Positions 23,777-32,324 of a stretch of DNA of 64,000 nt are shown here, one piece after another. Below the pieces are notes generated by a model that searched no databases, had not been told where the DNA came from, and saw nothing but the letters and a program-made list of their open reading frames with translations. The stretch is from assembly GCA_034435835.1 (NCBI GenBank), contig DAOTWF010000027.1:62001-126000 (forward strand), given 5' to 3'. Both the position numbers and the translations under genes were made by a program. Position 1 is the stretch's first letter. Each line of letters begins with the position of its first letter. The DNA is from CALJTV01 sp034435835 (GTDB lineage: Bacteria > Chloroflexota > Dehalococcoidia > GIF9 > UBA5629).

Positions 23777-26700
23777 ATGAATTTGCATTATCTCCTGTGT
23801 TTACTTGAAGAAGTGCCCGGTTATCAAAGGCTGAAGGAAAACCTAGTATCCGGGAAAGGCGGAGATTATTGGTTGGCGGTGCCGGATGGCGCTAAAGCTT
23901 ACCTTGCTGCAGCCTTGCACCATGCGTTAGGCGTGCCACTGTTACTCGTTGTTCCCTGGGAACGGGATGCAAGGGTAATATGCGAGGAACTCAGGCTCTG
24001 GTGTTCGTGCCCAGATGATGTGTATTTTTTCCCGGAGCTCGATTATATGCGGGAGGATGAGTTTTCTAAGGACATTTATAGATTTGCGGAGAGGCTACGT
24101 GTGCTGTCTGCTCTGAGTTCTTGCCATGGTAACTCGTCTCCCCCACCTCTAGTAGTGGCTTCTGTGAGGGCAGTAATAAGTGGGACTACTCCCCCTGAGG
24201 ATTTTGCGTCGTCTCGCCATGTGCTGGAGGTAGGTGAGGCTGTGGACCTTCAGCATTTGCTGGGCAGGTGGCTGTCTATGGGCTATCAAATGGAGAGCCT
24301 AGTTGAGGTGCCTGGGTCGATAGCACGACGAGGAGGCATCATAGATATCTTTTCGCCAGGCAGTGAGCTTCCGGCAAGGATTGAGCTGTTCGGAAACCGG
24401 ATAGAGAGCATAAGACACTTCGACCCAAAGACGCAGCGTTCGGTAAGGCATGCGACATCGGTTGTGGTGATACCGGCAACCGAAAAGGGTTCCTATCAGG
24501 GAAGTTTGCTGGACTATTTCGCTGGCACTGGGTTGCTTATTGTGGATGAGGCTGGTATTCCGCGGGCTGGGGGGCAGACTCTCGGGGCAGCTGAGGAGGT
24601 TAGCAGACCTCAGGCGGAAACCTCTTGGAATGAACTGAATGCTGGGATGACGAAAGTCAAACACCGATTGTTTTTCAGCACCGGTGGTGCAAGTGGTGCT
24701 GACGATTTGGAGGCTGGTTCCATACCTTTGGCACCGCTAATGGGTTATGGTGGCAAACTGCAACATCTGGCCTCTGAGCTTACCAAGTTGAGAAGGTGTG
24801 TTGCAGTGGTCATTGTCAGTCAGCAGGTGGAACGACTGGCGGAGTTTCTTGAAGATGAGGGAATTGAAGTCACTGTTGTTTCAGAGCTGGCGCGAATACC
24901 GACATGTGGTTCAGTGGTGTTATTACGGGGCTGGCTGAATACCGGTTGGAAGCTAGGAGACAGGCTGGTGTTGTTAACGGACAAAGAGATATTTGGCTTT
25001 GTAAAACAGCAGCGCTCCTTCAGGAAACGTCCGGTGCATTACCATTGGTTGATGTCCGAGTTAACACCGGGCGACTATGTGGTACATGTGGAGCATGGCA
25101 TCGGCAGGTTTACTTGCTTGGCAAGAATGTCTGTCAACAATGTCGAAAGAGAATACTTGGTTTTGGAATACGCTGCTGGTGATAAGCTTTATGTGCCTGT
25201 GGAACAGGCGGAGCGAGTGAGCCGCTACGTTGGTGGTGATGCGGAGCCTGTGCTTACTAGACTGGGGACGCAGGAGTGGGCACGGACGAGGCAGCGGGTG
25301 AAGGAATCCGTATTGAAGGTAGCGCGTGAGCTTCTGGAATTGTATGCCAAAAGACAACTGATATCTGGCTTTGCCTTTTCCCGGGATACCCTCTGGCAGC
25401 AAGAGCTGGAGGCGTCTTTCCCCTATGTTGAGACGCCTGACCAAACTGAGGCTGTTAATGCGATTAAGAAGGATATGGAGAGCCCCAAGCCGATGGACCG
25501 GCTTATATGCGGTGATGTGGGTTACGGCAAGACAGAGGTGGCATTACGGGCTGCTTTTAAGGCAGTGATGGATGGTAGGCAGGTGGCACTGCTGGTGCCA
25601 ACGACAGTACTGGCACAGCAGCATTTCAATACCTTCCGTGAAAGGCTGCAAGCTTTCCCTGTAAGAGTGGAAATGCTGAGCCGCTTTTGCACCGAGAAGG
25701 AGCAGGCAGTGGTTATCGCTGGTCTGGCATCTGGCGCTGTTGACATCTGCATTGGCACACACAGGCTGCTGCAGAAAGATGTGGTGTTCAAGGATCTCGG
25801 TCTTGTGATAATAGATGAAGAGCAGCGGTTCGGTGTTGTACATAAGGAGCACTTTAAGAAACTCCGACAGGAGGTGGACGTACTGACTCTCAGCGCCACT
25901 CCTATACCGCGTACGCTTCATATGTCTCTTTCAGGTATTAGGGATATGAGCATTATTGAAACTCCGCCCGAGGAGCGGCTGCCTGTAAGGATACACGTTG
26001 GTGCTTATGATGGGGGGCTCGTCCGCATGGCTATCCTGCGGGAGATAGCAAGGGGTGGGCAGGTGTTTTATGTTTATAACAGGGTTCATGATATCTATCA
26101 TGTTGCCCAAAAACTGGAGGGGCTTGTCCCCGAAGCCAGGGTTCTCGTCGCACACGGACGGATGCCTGAAGATGAGCTGGAGATGGTGATGGTACGCTTT
26201 GTCAACCGTGAGGCTGATGTCCTCGTTACAACAACGATCATTGAGTCTGGCCTTGATATGCCGAGTGTCAATACTCTGATCGTCGATCGGTCAGACCTGC
26301 TAGGCTTGACCCAGCTTTACCAATTGAGGGGTAGGGTAGGACGTGGCTATGACCATGCTTATGCATATTTCTTCTACGATGCTGGCAAACAATTGACTCC
26401 TGAAGCTTGGAAGCGCCTCAAGACCATCGCTGAGGCTACAGAGCTGGGTGCTGGGTTCACCATAGCGATGCGGGATTTAGAGATAAGGGGGGCGGGCAAC
26501 CTATTGGGTGTGGAGCAGAGCGGTCATGTGGCTGCTGTAGGTTTTGACCTTTACTGTCGCATGCTGGTTGAGGCTTTGGAGGAGCTGAGACGTGGTGGTG
26601 TGGTGGGTGGTAAGACTGAGGTTATGGAGCCAGCGCTGCCTAGGGTTGAACTGCCACTGTCTGCCCACATTCCAGAGGAATACGTTCCTGACCTGGGTAC

Positions 26701-27064
26701 CAGGCTGAATTTTTATCGTAGGTTGGCTGGCGCGAGGCGTAGGGATGAGATAGCGGATATAGCTTCAGAAATGTCTGACAGGTTTGGGGACATTCCCGAG
26801 TCTGTGAAAAATCTTTTATATGTGGTAAGAATAAAGCAGCTAGCTGCTAGGGCACAGGTTTGCTCAATCGTTAAGATGGGCAAGTACGTCGTTGTCCAGT
26901 TCGATAAAAGAAAAAGCTGGCCGGATGCGGTGTCTAAAACAGGTTATTTTGCGGGGTTGAGATGGAGCGATGGCCAGGTAAAGATAGACACAAAGGTGTT
27001 ACGTGGGAAGTGGCCTGAGGCGTTGGAGGAATTCTTGAGGGGCGCGGCTCCTAAAGAAGAATGA
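23777..27064 (+). CDS. mfd: Transcription-repair coupling factor
   Basis: DNA translocase that removes stalled RNA polymerase and recruits UvrA, 1095 aa. The N-terminal UvrB-like region contains GSIARRGGIIDIFSPG. The RNA-polymerase-interacting (CarD-like) domain is PGDYVVHVEHGIGRF (about 430-444). The helicase core holds Walker A GDVGYGKTEVALRA, the DEEQ box VIIDEEQRFGV, SATPIPRTLHMSL and motif VI QLRGRVGRGYDHAYAYFFY. The C-terminal TRCF domain begins around IPEEYVPDLGTRLNFYRRL. The protein appears intact and about the usual length. It is transcribed alone, 136 bp after the kinase gene. Confidence 0.96.
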   Translation: MNLHYLLCLLEEVPGYQRLKENLVSGKGGDYWLAVPDGAKAYLAAALHHALGVPLLLVVPWERDARVICEELRLWCSCPDDVYFFPELDYMREDEFSKDIYRFAERLRVLSALSSCHGNSSPPPLVVASVRAVISGTTPPEDFASSRHVLEVGEAVDLQHLLGRWLSMGYQMESLVEVPGSIARRGGIIDIFSPGSELPARIELFGNRIESIRHFDPKTQRSVRHATSVVVIPATEKGSYQGSLLDYFAGTGLLIVDEAGIPRAGGQTLGAAEEVSRPQAETSWNELNAGMTKVKHRLFFSTGGASGADDLEAGSIPLAPLMGYGGKLQHLASELTKLRRCVAVVIVSQQVERLAEFLEDEGIEVTVVSELARIPTCGSVVLLRGWLNTGWKLGDRLVLLTDKEIFGFVKQQRSFRKRPVHYHWLMSELTPGDYVVHVEHGIGRFTCLARMSVNNVEREYLVLEYAAGDKLYVPVEQAERVSRYVGGDAEPVLTRLGTQEWARTRQRVKESVLKVARELLELYAKRQLISGFAFSRDTLWQQELEASFPYVETPDQTEAVNAIKKDMESPKPMDRLICGDVGYGKTEVALRAAFKAVMDGRQVALLVPTTVLAQQHFNTFRERLQAFPVRVEMLSRFCTEKEQAVVIAGLASGAVDICIGTHRLLQKDVVFKDLGLVIIDEEQRFGVVHKEHFKKLRQEVDVLTLSATPIPRTLHMSLSGIRDMSIIETPPEERLPVRIHVGAYDGGLVRMAILREIARGGQVFYVYNRVHDIYHVAQKLEGLVPEARVLVAHGRMPEDELEMVMVRFVNREADVLVTTTIIESGLDMPSVNTLIVDRSDLLGLTQLYQLRGRVGRGYDHAYAYFFYDAGKQLTPEAWKRLKTIAEATELGAGFTIAMRDLEIRGAGNLLGVEQSGHVAAVGFDLYCRMLVEALEELRRGGVVGGKTEVMEPALPRVELPLSAHIPEEYVPDLGTRLNFYRRLAGARRRDEIADIASEMSDRFGDIPESVKNLLYVVRIKQLAARAQVCSIVKMGKYVVVQFDKRKSWPDAVSKTGYFAGLRWSDGQVKIDTKVLRGKWPEALEEFLRGAAPKEE

Positions 27065-27112
27065 AGGGGGTGCATTAGCTGCGCTTGTGGAAATAGTAGG
27101 ATCAAGGTTGGT

Positions 27113-27370
27113 TCAGGTTTCCACTCCGTAATCGCGAAGGCAGTCAATAAGGTCCTGCACTGTAGCGATTTTCTTTATATCTTGGTCGTGTATTTGCAGT
27201 TTCCGTTTGGGTGTGCTGAACTCCTGTTCGATCGCCGTAACGAGTTCTGCCAGGTCAGACGGCTCCACATTCAGGTCATCGACAAAAGAGGACGATGGTG
27301 TTATCGATTCTTCGTCCACGCCGAGTTGTTCGGCGATGATTTGCTTGAGCCTCTTTAATATAGGTGTCAT
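27113..27370 (-). CDS. Acyl-carrier-protein-like protein lacking the canonical DSL serine
   Basis: The 85 residues resemble AcpP throughout: LKRLKQIIAEQLGVDEESIT at the N-terminus, helix II ending in LAELVTAIEQEF, and IATVQDLIDCL near the C-terminus. The motif normally reading D-L-G-A-D-S-L-D is D32-L-N-V-E-P37-S38-D39. Pro therefore occupies the phosphopantetheine-serine position and the only nearby Ser is shifted by one residue. Whether Ser38 can be modified is doubtful. The gene overlaps nusB by four bases (ATGA) and is near a fabD homogue that has also lost its catalytic residues. It may be a non-canonical carrier or a structural relic. Confidence 0.8.
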   Translation of the reverse strand: MTPILKRLKQIIAEQLGVDEESITPSSSFVDDLNVEPSDLAELVTAIEQEFSTPKRKLQIHDQDIKKIATVQDLIDCLRDYGVET

Positions 27371-27822
27371 CGACCGCTCCGGTCTTGAGTTCCGGTCGGG
27401 TTTTTCGATCCATGGCTGAGATAGTGCGCTGCCACAGCTCCCAGCACTCCGTTGACGAATTTTTGCGAACTAGCGCTGCCAAATGCTTTCGCCAGTTCAA
27501 CTGCTTCATTTATGGCTACCTTGACCGGGACTTTATTATCAAACAAAACTTCAAAAATAGCAAGGCGTAGCAGATTTCTATCGATAGCGGCGATCTGATT
27601 TATGGGGAATGCAGGTGCGAACCTCTTTATCATCTTGTCGATGTGCACCTTGTTCTGCATAACCCCCTCAACCAGATTGCTGGCAAAGGCAGCTAGCTCT
27701 TCAGAAAGAGGCTTTTCTTGCAGCAATCGTGTGATGACCTCGTCTGGTTTATGTTTTGAGCAATCGCTTTCGTATAGCGCCTGTAAGGCGACTATCCTGG
27801 CTTTACGTCTCGGGTTAGTCAA
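27367..27822 (-). CDS. nusB: Transcription antitermination protein NusB
   Basis: All-helical RNA-binding factor of 151 aa that acts with NusE (S10) in rRNA antitermination. Family signatures are the basic start PRRKARIVALQALYESD, FAPAFPINQIAAIDRNLLRLAIFEVLF (second half) and VAINEAVELAKAFGSASSQKFVNGVL near the C-terminus. It overlaps the radical SAM gene upstream by 8 bases and the ACP-like gene downstream by 4, so all three are probably cotranscribed. Confidence 0.95.
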   Translation of the reverse strand: MTNPRRKARIVALQALYESDCSKHKPDEVITRLLQEKPLSEELAAFASNLVEGVMQNKVHIDKMIKRFAPAFPINQIAAIDRNLLRLAIFEVLFDNKVPVKVAINEAVELAKAFGSASSQKFVNGVLGAVAAHYLSHGSKNPTGTQDRSGR

Positions 27823-28963
27823 GTAAGCAGTTGCCTCCTAGCAAATGCACGTTTCCCAGGCGAACTCTACGCAGGCCAGCGTCCAAAGCTGCTTTAAGAC
27901 ATTGCCTTGCTTGTTGTGGTGTAGTAGTTGGCAAATCAGCCATCAGAAAGTCCGGGTGGAAAGCCAGTAGTGTATACGGAATATCAGGGCTCAGCGAAGC
28001 GATAAATTTGGCAATATTGCTAATTTCTTCTTTATCTATGTAACCGGGAATTAGCAGGGTACTGGCAATAAGAAGGGGTGGTACAGACCTCTGGTTGACG
28101 TATTCAGCCGCCATAGCGAAGTTTTCTAGGGTCCTTTTGTTGGATACACCACAGAGCGCGATGTGAACATTTTCATCCCACGACTTTAAATCGAATTTTA
28201 TGCAGCCGCCTGATTCCAAAGATATTGCGATTGCCTGTTTGAGCAGTGCAGGGTGCATTGAGCCATTGGTCTCCCAGCAGATGCGAAGAATGCGATTTCT
28301 GTTTCTGTTGCGAGCAAGTTTGGAAGTGCGCAGAGCGTGTGGAAGTTGGGTGACGGGGTCGCCACCAAAGTAACAAACACAGGCAGTATGGTCATCGACT
28401 GCTGCAGCCAGTTCATCGGGGCTGACGCGGATATTCTTGGCAGCCATTATACGGTGATGCCAGTTCTGACAAAAAAGACAATTGAAGGAGCAGCTATGAT
28501 AGAAGACTGCCAGATTCTTATAGCCGTATTCAGGACCAAGAGAATAGGCAAAATCGGGGTAGCCGGCTCCTATGCCGCCAGAGCAAACCCAGTCGGCGAC
28601 ACAATTGGTGGGAAGTGGGTCGTAGTACCAGCTTAAATTGCCACTGTCTGGTGTAGCACCGACAAATTTGTTCCCTTTGTTGAACCGCACACCACAATAG
28701 CTTCTTTGCTCTTCGGACAGGCGGCATTCATTTGGGCAGAGGTGGCAAGCAAGCCCCTGTTTTGATTTTGGCGGTTCGGCTGGTAGACGACAGGACAGCC
28801 GTGCAGCTTGGTGGGATCGAAATACGGTTGCCTTTACCGCTTCAAATTCATGGCGGATGCAATCAAGGCAAAGTCCGAGCGATTTGGATACCGGTGTAGA
28901 GATTTTGCCACAATGTGTGCAGGTGGTGGCGTTTTTGGCGTGAAGGGGTATTCCAAGAGACAT
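27815..28963 (-). CDS. Radical SAM protein of the PflA/AmrS-like group with N-terminal zinc ribbons
   Basis: The 382 residues begin with CTHCGKI paired with CLDC (about 14-40), then CHLCPNECRLSEEQRSYCGVR (about 72-92, of which the first Cys group resembles AmrS-type radical SAM enzymes). The radical SAM cluster motif is CSFNCLFCQNW (CxxxCxxC, about 157-167). CYFGGDPVTQLP follows as the GGE-like SAM motif, and IKFDLKSWDENVH as the substrate-channel strand. Neither an AMMECR1 nor a MEMO partner is visible. It sits between fabD and nusB in the remnant fab cluster. The substrate is unknown; an activating or modifying enzyme for a neighbour is possible but unproven. Confidence 0.82.
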   Translation of the reverse strand: MSLGIPLHAKNATTCTHCGKISTPVSKSLGLCLDCIRHEFEAVKATVFRSHQAARLSCRLPAEPPKSKQGLACHLCPNECRLSEEQRSYCGVRFNKGNKFVGATPDSGNLSWYYDPLPTNCVADWVCSGGIGAGYPDFAYSLGPEYGYKNLAVFYHSCSFNCLFCQNWHHRIMAAKNIRVSPDELAAAVDDHTACVCYFGGDPVTQLPHALRTSKLARNRNRNRILRICWETNGSMHPALLKQAIAISLESGGCIKFDLKSWDENVHIALCGVSNKRTLENFAMAAEYVNQRSVPPLLIASTLLIPGYIDKEEISNIAKFIASLSPDIPYTLLAFHPDFLMADLPTTTPQQARQCLKAALDAGLRRVRLGNVHLLGGNCLLD

Positions 28964-29092
28964 TGTCGCTTCTACGACAGCATAGTAGAGCGGAAAACCG
29001 TAAGTATTGTCATTCGCGGTTACGCTGTCTCGAAAAATCTCCCTGCGATATCACATTGCTAAGACCTACCCTGCAAGGATGCGGTCTTTTAG

Positions 29093-30037
29093 CTAACCCC
29101 TACGCCATCTTGTTATTTCGCTAATGGTTTGCACGTTGTTTATTGCAAATGTCTGTGCGCCTGGGCTGATCCTTTTAATGAGTCTGGTTAATGTGTCACC
29201 AGGCCCGAACTCAAAGAAAGTGGTGACGCCGCGAGCGATCATGTTCTCAACAGCCTGTTGCCATTGAACAGGACGAACGATCTGACTTATCAGTTCCTCT
29301 TTTATTGCTTCGAGATCCATGAGTGGCTGGGCGGTAACATTAGCTATTATTGGTACTGAAGGTTTGTTAAATTTGTATTCTGCTATGGCATTTCTCATCC
29401 TTTCCAGAGCAGGTTCCATCAGAGAGGAATAGAATGGTCCACTCACTTTGAGAGGGACTATACGGCGAGCCCCTTTTATCTGTGCTAATCTTCTAGCTTT
29501 GGTCAGGTTTTCCTCCGTACCACTGATGGCCACCTGGTCAGGTGCGTCAATAAAGGCGATCTGGGCGCCAGCAGAAAAGCAAATATTCTCGAAGGTCTCT
29601 ATATTAAGACCGCTCATTGACAGCATGCCGCCTGGGGTTCTTTGACCTGCCTCGTTCATCAATCGCCCCCGTTCGCGTATTAGTCGTACCGCGTCTGAGA
29701 GGCTCAGAGCATTACACGCTACTAGGGCAGTATAGATACCCATATCATGTCCAGCTACGAATGTAGGTTGAGGGATGCCATTGTTAGTAGCCTCCTGACA
29801 TGCTCTGAGACAGGCGATGCTCGTGGCTAGTACGGCTGGCTGAGCGTTGATAGTTTGACGGAGGTCTTCGGCTGGGCCCTCAAAACACAGTCTAGAAAGA
29901 GAGAACCCCAGTGTTTTATCGACTTCGTCGAAGACTTCTCTTGCTGAAGCATAGTGAACATAAAGATCAAGCCCCATGCCTACGGCATGTGCCTCTTGCC
30001 CAGGGAAAATGTAAGCCGTCTTTATTTGTTCAACCAT
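29093..30037 (-). CDS. FabD-like malonyltransferase homologue, predicted inactive
   Basis: The 314 aa align along the whole length with malonyl-CoA:ACP transacylase: AYIFPGQ at the N-terminus, AVRLIRERGRLMNEA, DQVAISGTEENL and TFFEFGPGDTLTRLIKR. The nucleophile elbow, normally GHSLGE, reads G96-H-D98-M-G-I, so Asp replaces the catalytic Ser. The catalytic His region, normally (S/G)-P-(F/S)-H, reads GPFY203SSLM, so Tyr replaces His. FPGQGSQ is FPGQEAH. The fold is conserved but the transacylase chemistry is not expected. Its neighbours are rpmF upstream and a radical SAM gene downstream. The frame is intact, which argues for selection rather than decay. Confidence 0.85.
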   Translation of the reverse strand: MVEQIKTAYIFPGQEAHAVGMGLDLYVHYASAREVFDEVDKTLGFSLSRLCFEGPAEDLRQTINAQPAVLATSIACLRACQEATNNGIPQPTFVAGHDMGIYTALVACNALSLSDAVRLIRERGRLMNEAGQRTPGGMLSMSGLNIETFENICFSAGAQIAFIDAPDQVAISGTEENLTKARRLAQIKGARRIVPLKVSGPFYSSLMEPALERMRNAIAEYKFNKPSVPIIANVTAQPLMDLEAIKEELISQIVRPVQWQQAVENMIARGVTTFFEFGPGDTLTRLIKRISPGAQTFAINNVQTISEITRWRRG

Positions 30038-30120
30038 TTCCTCCTCCTTGTGCTTCCATCAGGCTGCGTTGGTGCAAGAAATCTTTGCATTAAGCCAGTT
30101 AGTCTTGTGGCTATAGATTT

Positions 30121-30318
30121 CTAACCTTTTGATTTCCTTTTCTGTTCTACCTTAAGCACGTCCCTTTCTCCATAGGTGCCGCATGTGGGACAAACGTGGT
30201 GAGATAGCTTAAGTGTATGACATTGTGGGCAGTCGGTCAGCGGAGAGACGTTTAGAGCCAGGTGGCTGCGCCTCTTCCCCTGTCTTGATTTTGGGTATTT
30301 TCGCTTTGGTACCGACAT
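30121..30318 (-). CDS. rpmF: Ribosomal protein bL32
   Basis: Small 50S protein of 65 aa. The N-terminus MSVPKRKYPKSRQGKRRSH is the canonical L32 start. A zinc ribbon is formed by CPQC (about 30-33) and CPTC (about 43-46), so this is the C+ (zinc-binding) form. The basic C-terminus is KVEQKRKSKG. It lies 1 bp downstream of the DUF177 gene, the standard pairing, and ahead of fabD. Confidence 0.97.
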   Translation of the reverse strand: MSVPKRKYPKSRQGKRRSHLALNVSPLTDCPQCHTLKLSHHVCPTCGTYGERDVLKVEQKRKSKG

Positions 30319-30319
30319 T

Positions 30320-30829
30320 TCAGAGTCCTTTCTCTTTCTTCAAACTAGCCAGTTTCAGCCATCGTGTATCCACAGGCCTGTTGGGGCACTGGCATATTGC
30401 ATCGTTCAGGTTGGCGCCACATTGTTGACAAAGCCCGGCGCAGTCTGGGCGGCAAAGCGGTTTGATAGGCATGGTCAATAGAGTGTACTGGACAAGAATG
30501 TTGGTTAAGTCCAGTGTATGAGTGTTATCTATGACAAGGCTTTCTGGCTCCACAGGCAACGGCAGCCCGGTGAACATGTCTATGGACGGGAACGCTTCCT
30601 CTTCAAACTCATAGTTTACTTGGTAGGTAACAGGTTTAAGGCATCGACTGCATGAACTGACGACGCTGGCTGTCATTTCGCCTTTGACAATGAGCCCCCT
30701 GTTTGTCCGCACCAACATCAGAGCCCCTCTTATCGAATTTATATTATCTTCATCAGGGGTTTCATCTGTTTCATATTTTCGGCTTGACCCTACTGGTTCC
30801 TTAAGCAGCTGGGCTACATTTATTCGCAT
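30320..30829 (-). CDS. YceD/DUF177 family protein
   Basis: The 169 aa have the family layout: an N-terminal beta-rich part (INVAQLLKEPVGSSRKYE), then VSSCSRCLKPVTYQVNYEFEE with a CxxC pair. The C-terminal Cys-rich block is PLCRPDCAGLCQQCGANLNDAICQC, of which CRPDC and CQQC probably bind zinc. DUF177 proteins are linked to 23S rRNA accumulation and are almost always encoded next to rpmF, as here. A near-perfect promoter precedes it. Confidence 0.9.
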   Translation of the reverse strand: MRINVAQLLKEPVGSSRKYETDETPDEDNINSIRGALMLVRTNRGLIVKGEMTASVVSSCSRCLKPVTYQVNYEFEEEAFPSIDMFTGLPLPVEPESLVIDNTHTLDLTNILVQYTLLTMPIKPLCRPDCAGLCQQCGANLNDAICQCPNRPVDTRWLKLASLKKEKGL

Positions 30830-30861
30830 TGTCCTTGTTTACTCAAGTTTTATTTTGGCTC

Positions 30862-30891
30862 ATTATAAATTTGCCTGTTTCTGTATGTCAA
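30862..30891 (-). promoter_or_regulatory. Consensus sigma-70 promoter of the DUF177-rpmF operon
   Basis: On the minus strand, TTGACA (30891-30886) and TATAAT (30867-30862) are separated by 18 bp; both hexamers are exact consensus. The predicted start near 30855 leaves a leader of about 26 nt. This is the strongest promoter by sequence in the window, fitting a ribosomal protein operon. Confidence 0.8.
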
Positions 30892-30991
30892 GTAATTGTA
30901 GCATCTGTTTCCTACATGTGGAATCTGGGGCTACTACGACGAGAGGCAGGTCTGCGATTTACTTAACAGGACTGGTTGCTGGCTGTTGGAG

Positions 30992-30997
30992 TATAAT
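30992..30997 (+). promoter_or_regulatory. Candidate -10 of the M20 amidohydrolase gene
   Basis: An exact TATAAT ends 14 nt before the ATG at 31012. The -35 region is poor. An ATG at 31005 opens only a 9-codon frame, which could be a minimal leader ORF. Confidence 0.4.
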
Positions 30998-31011
30998 GCT
31001 AAAGATGGCAA

Positions 31012-32199
31012 ATGGCGGGCAGGAGGCAATCTAAAGAAAGACTGAAAGCGCGAGTGTGCGCTGAGATAGACAAGCAGAGCGACAGGCTTATCCGATTAAG
31101 TCTCAAAATCCATGCTAACCCCGAGCTTGGTTTTAAGGAAAAAAAAGCCTCAAGGTGGTTAGTCCGTTATTTGTCTAGATGTGGTTTTAACGTAGAGGAA
31201 GGCATTTGCGGTTTACCGACAGCTTTTAGAGCCACATATGGCAGTGGCTCTCCGGTTATAGTCTTGATTGCCGAGTATGATGCCTTGCCTAGTGTTGGCC
31301 ATGCCTGTGGCCACAACATAATCGGCACTTCGTCTGCGGGGGCGGCTGTGGCGAGTAAGTGTGTGGTGGACTACTGTGGAGGTACAGTAGTCGTCCTGGG
31401 CACGCCAGCCGAAGAAGTTTTCGGGGGCAAAGTACTGATGGTAAATGCTGGCGTCTTTGAGGGCGTAGATGTGGCTATGATGGTTCATCCAGGTGTGCGG
31501 AATTTTGTTACTACCGAGGCTATGGCTTGTGTGGGACTTGATATTGAGTTTTTGGGCAAAGCAGCGCATGCTGCTGCCTATCCAGAGCGCGGTGTGAATG
31601 CTTTGGAGGCAGTTATCTTGTCTTTTAATGCAATAAACTCGCTGCGGCAGCACATCAGGAGTGACGCCAAAGTCCATGGTATTATCACCTGCGGAGGCGA
31701 GGCTGCTAATATTGTGCCCGAGCGTGCTGCGGCGTCGTTCCTGATACGTGCGTTGGAAGGCAGTTATCTTGAGGATTTGAAAGTAAAGGTGCTGAATTGT
31801 TTTGAAGCGGCTGCCCTAGCTACAGGTGCCAAGCTCACATATAAATGGAGCGATGTGGTATACGCACCGATGAAGAATAACCAAAAACTAGCGGAGGTAT
31901 TCAAGTTGAATTTAGAGTCTTTGGGGCGTCGTGTGGAGCCGTTTTCACGCCACTTCGGATTTGGAAGCACGGATATGGGGAATGTTAGTCAGGTAGTGCC
32001 GTCGATCCATCCAACGATAGCTATTGCGCCAACGGGAGTGCTGGTGCATTCGCCAGATTTTGCAGCCGTTGCTGCTTCCAATGAGGGGCACAAAGGGCTG
32101 TTGGACGCGGCAAAGGCAATGGCTATGACGATTGTTGACCTCCTGTATGAACCTCAACTTTTGTCTGAGATAAGAAGCGAGTTTCAGGAATCTTCCTGA
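31012..32199 (+). CDS. M20 family amidohydrolase/aminoacylase (HipO/AbgB-like)
   Basis: Metal-dependent amide hydrolase of 395 aa, probably acting on N-acyl amino acids or peptides. The N-terminus has LRLSLKIHANPELGFKE-type sequence (IHANPELGF, about 25-33). The metal site is VGHACGHNIIGT (about 96-107) with GTPAEEVFGGK (catalytic and ligand Glu) and MMVHPG. A lid dimerisation domain follows with FLGKAAHAAAYPERGVNAL (about 183-201). A terminal His ligand lies in HSPDF. All ligands are present. It is a single gene, divergent from DUF177. The substrate cannot be predicted. Confidence 0.88.
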   Translation: MAGRRQSKERLKARVCAEIDKQSDRLIRLSLKIHANPELGFKEKKASRWLVRYLSRCGFNVEEGICGLPTAFRATYGSGSPVIVLIAEYDALPSVGHACGHNIIGTSSAGAAVASKCVVDYCGGTVVVLGTPAEEVFGGKVLMVNAGVFEGVDVAMMVHPGVRNFVTTEAMACVGLDIEFLGKAAHAAAYPERGVNALEAVILSFNAINSLRQHIRSDAKVHGIITCGGEAANIVPERAAASFLIRALEGSYLEDLKVKVLNCFEAAALATGAKLTYKWSDVVYAPMKNNQKLAEVFKLNLESLGRRVEPFSRHFGFGSTDMGNVSQVVPSIHPTIAIAPTGVLVHSPDFAAVAASNEGHKGLLDAAKAMAMTIVDLLYEPQLLSEIRSEFQESS

Positions 32200-32280
32200 A
32201 GTTTTCGCCGATAGGAAGGATGTCTTTTTGAAGCTCTGTGATACCGTAAGTTCCGGTCGTGGTGTATACGAGGATAGAAA

Positions 32281-32308
32281 TTGACAGGCAAAAATTTTAA
32301 AATAGAGT
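32281..32308 (+). promoter_or_regulatory. Candidate promoter of the rplI-dnaB operon
   Basis: An exact TTGACA (32281-32286) and TAGAGT (32303-32308) with 16-bp spacing. The predicted start near 32315 lies 10 nt before a small ORF that ends on the rplI start codon. Confidence 0.5.
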
Positions 32309-32324
32309 GGTAGAGAGTGGTAGG

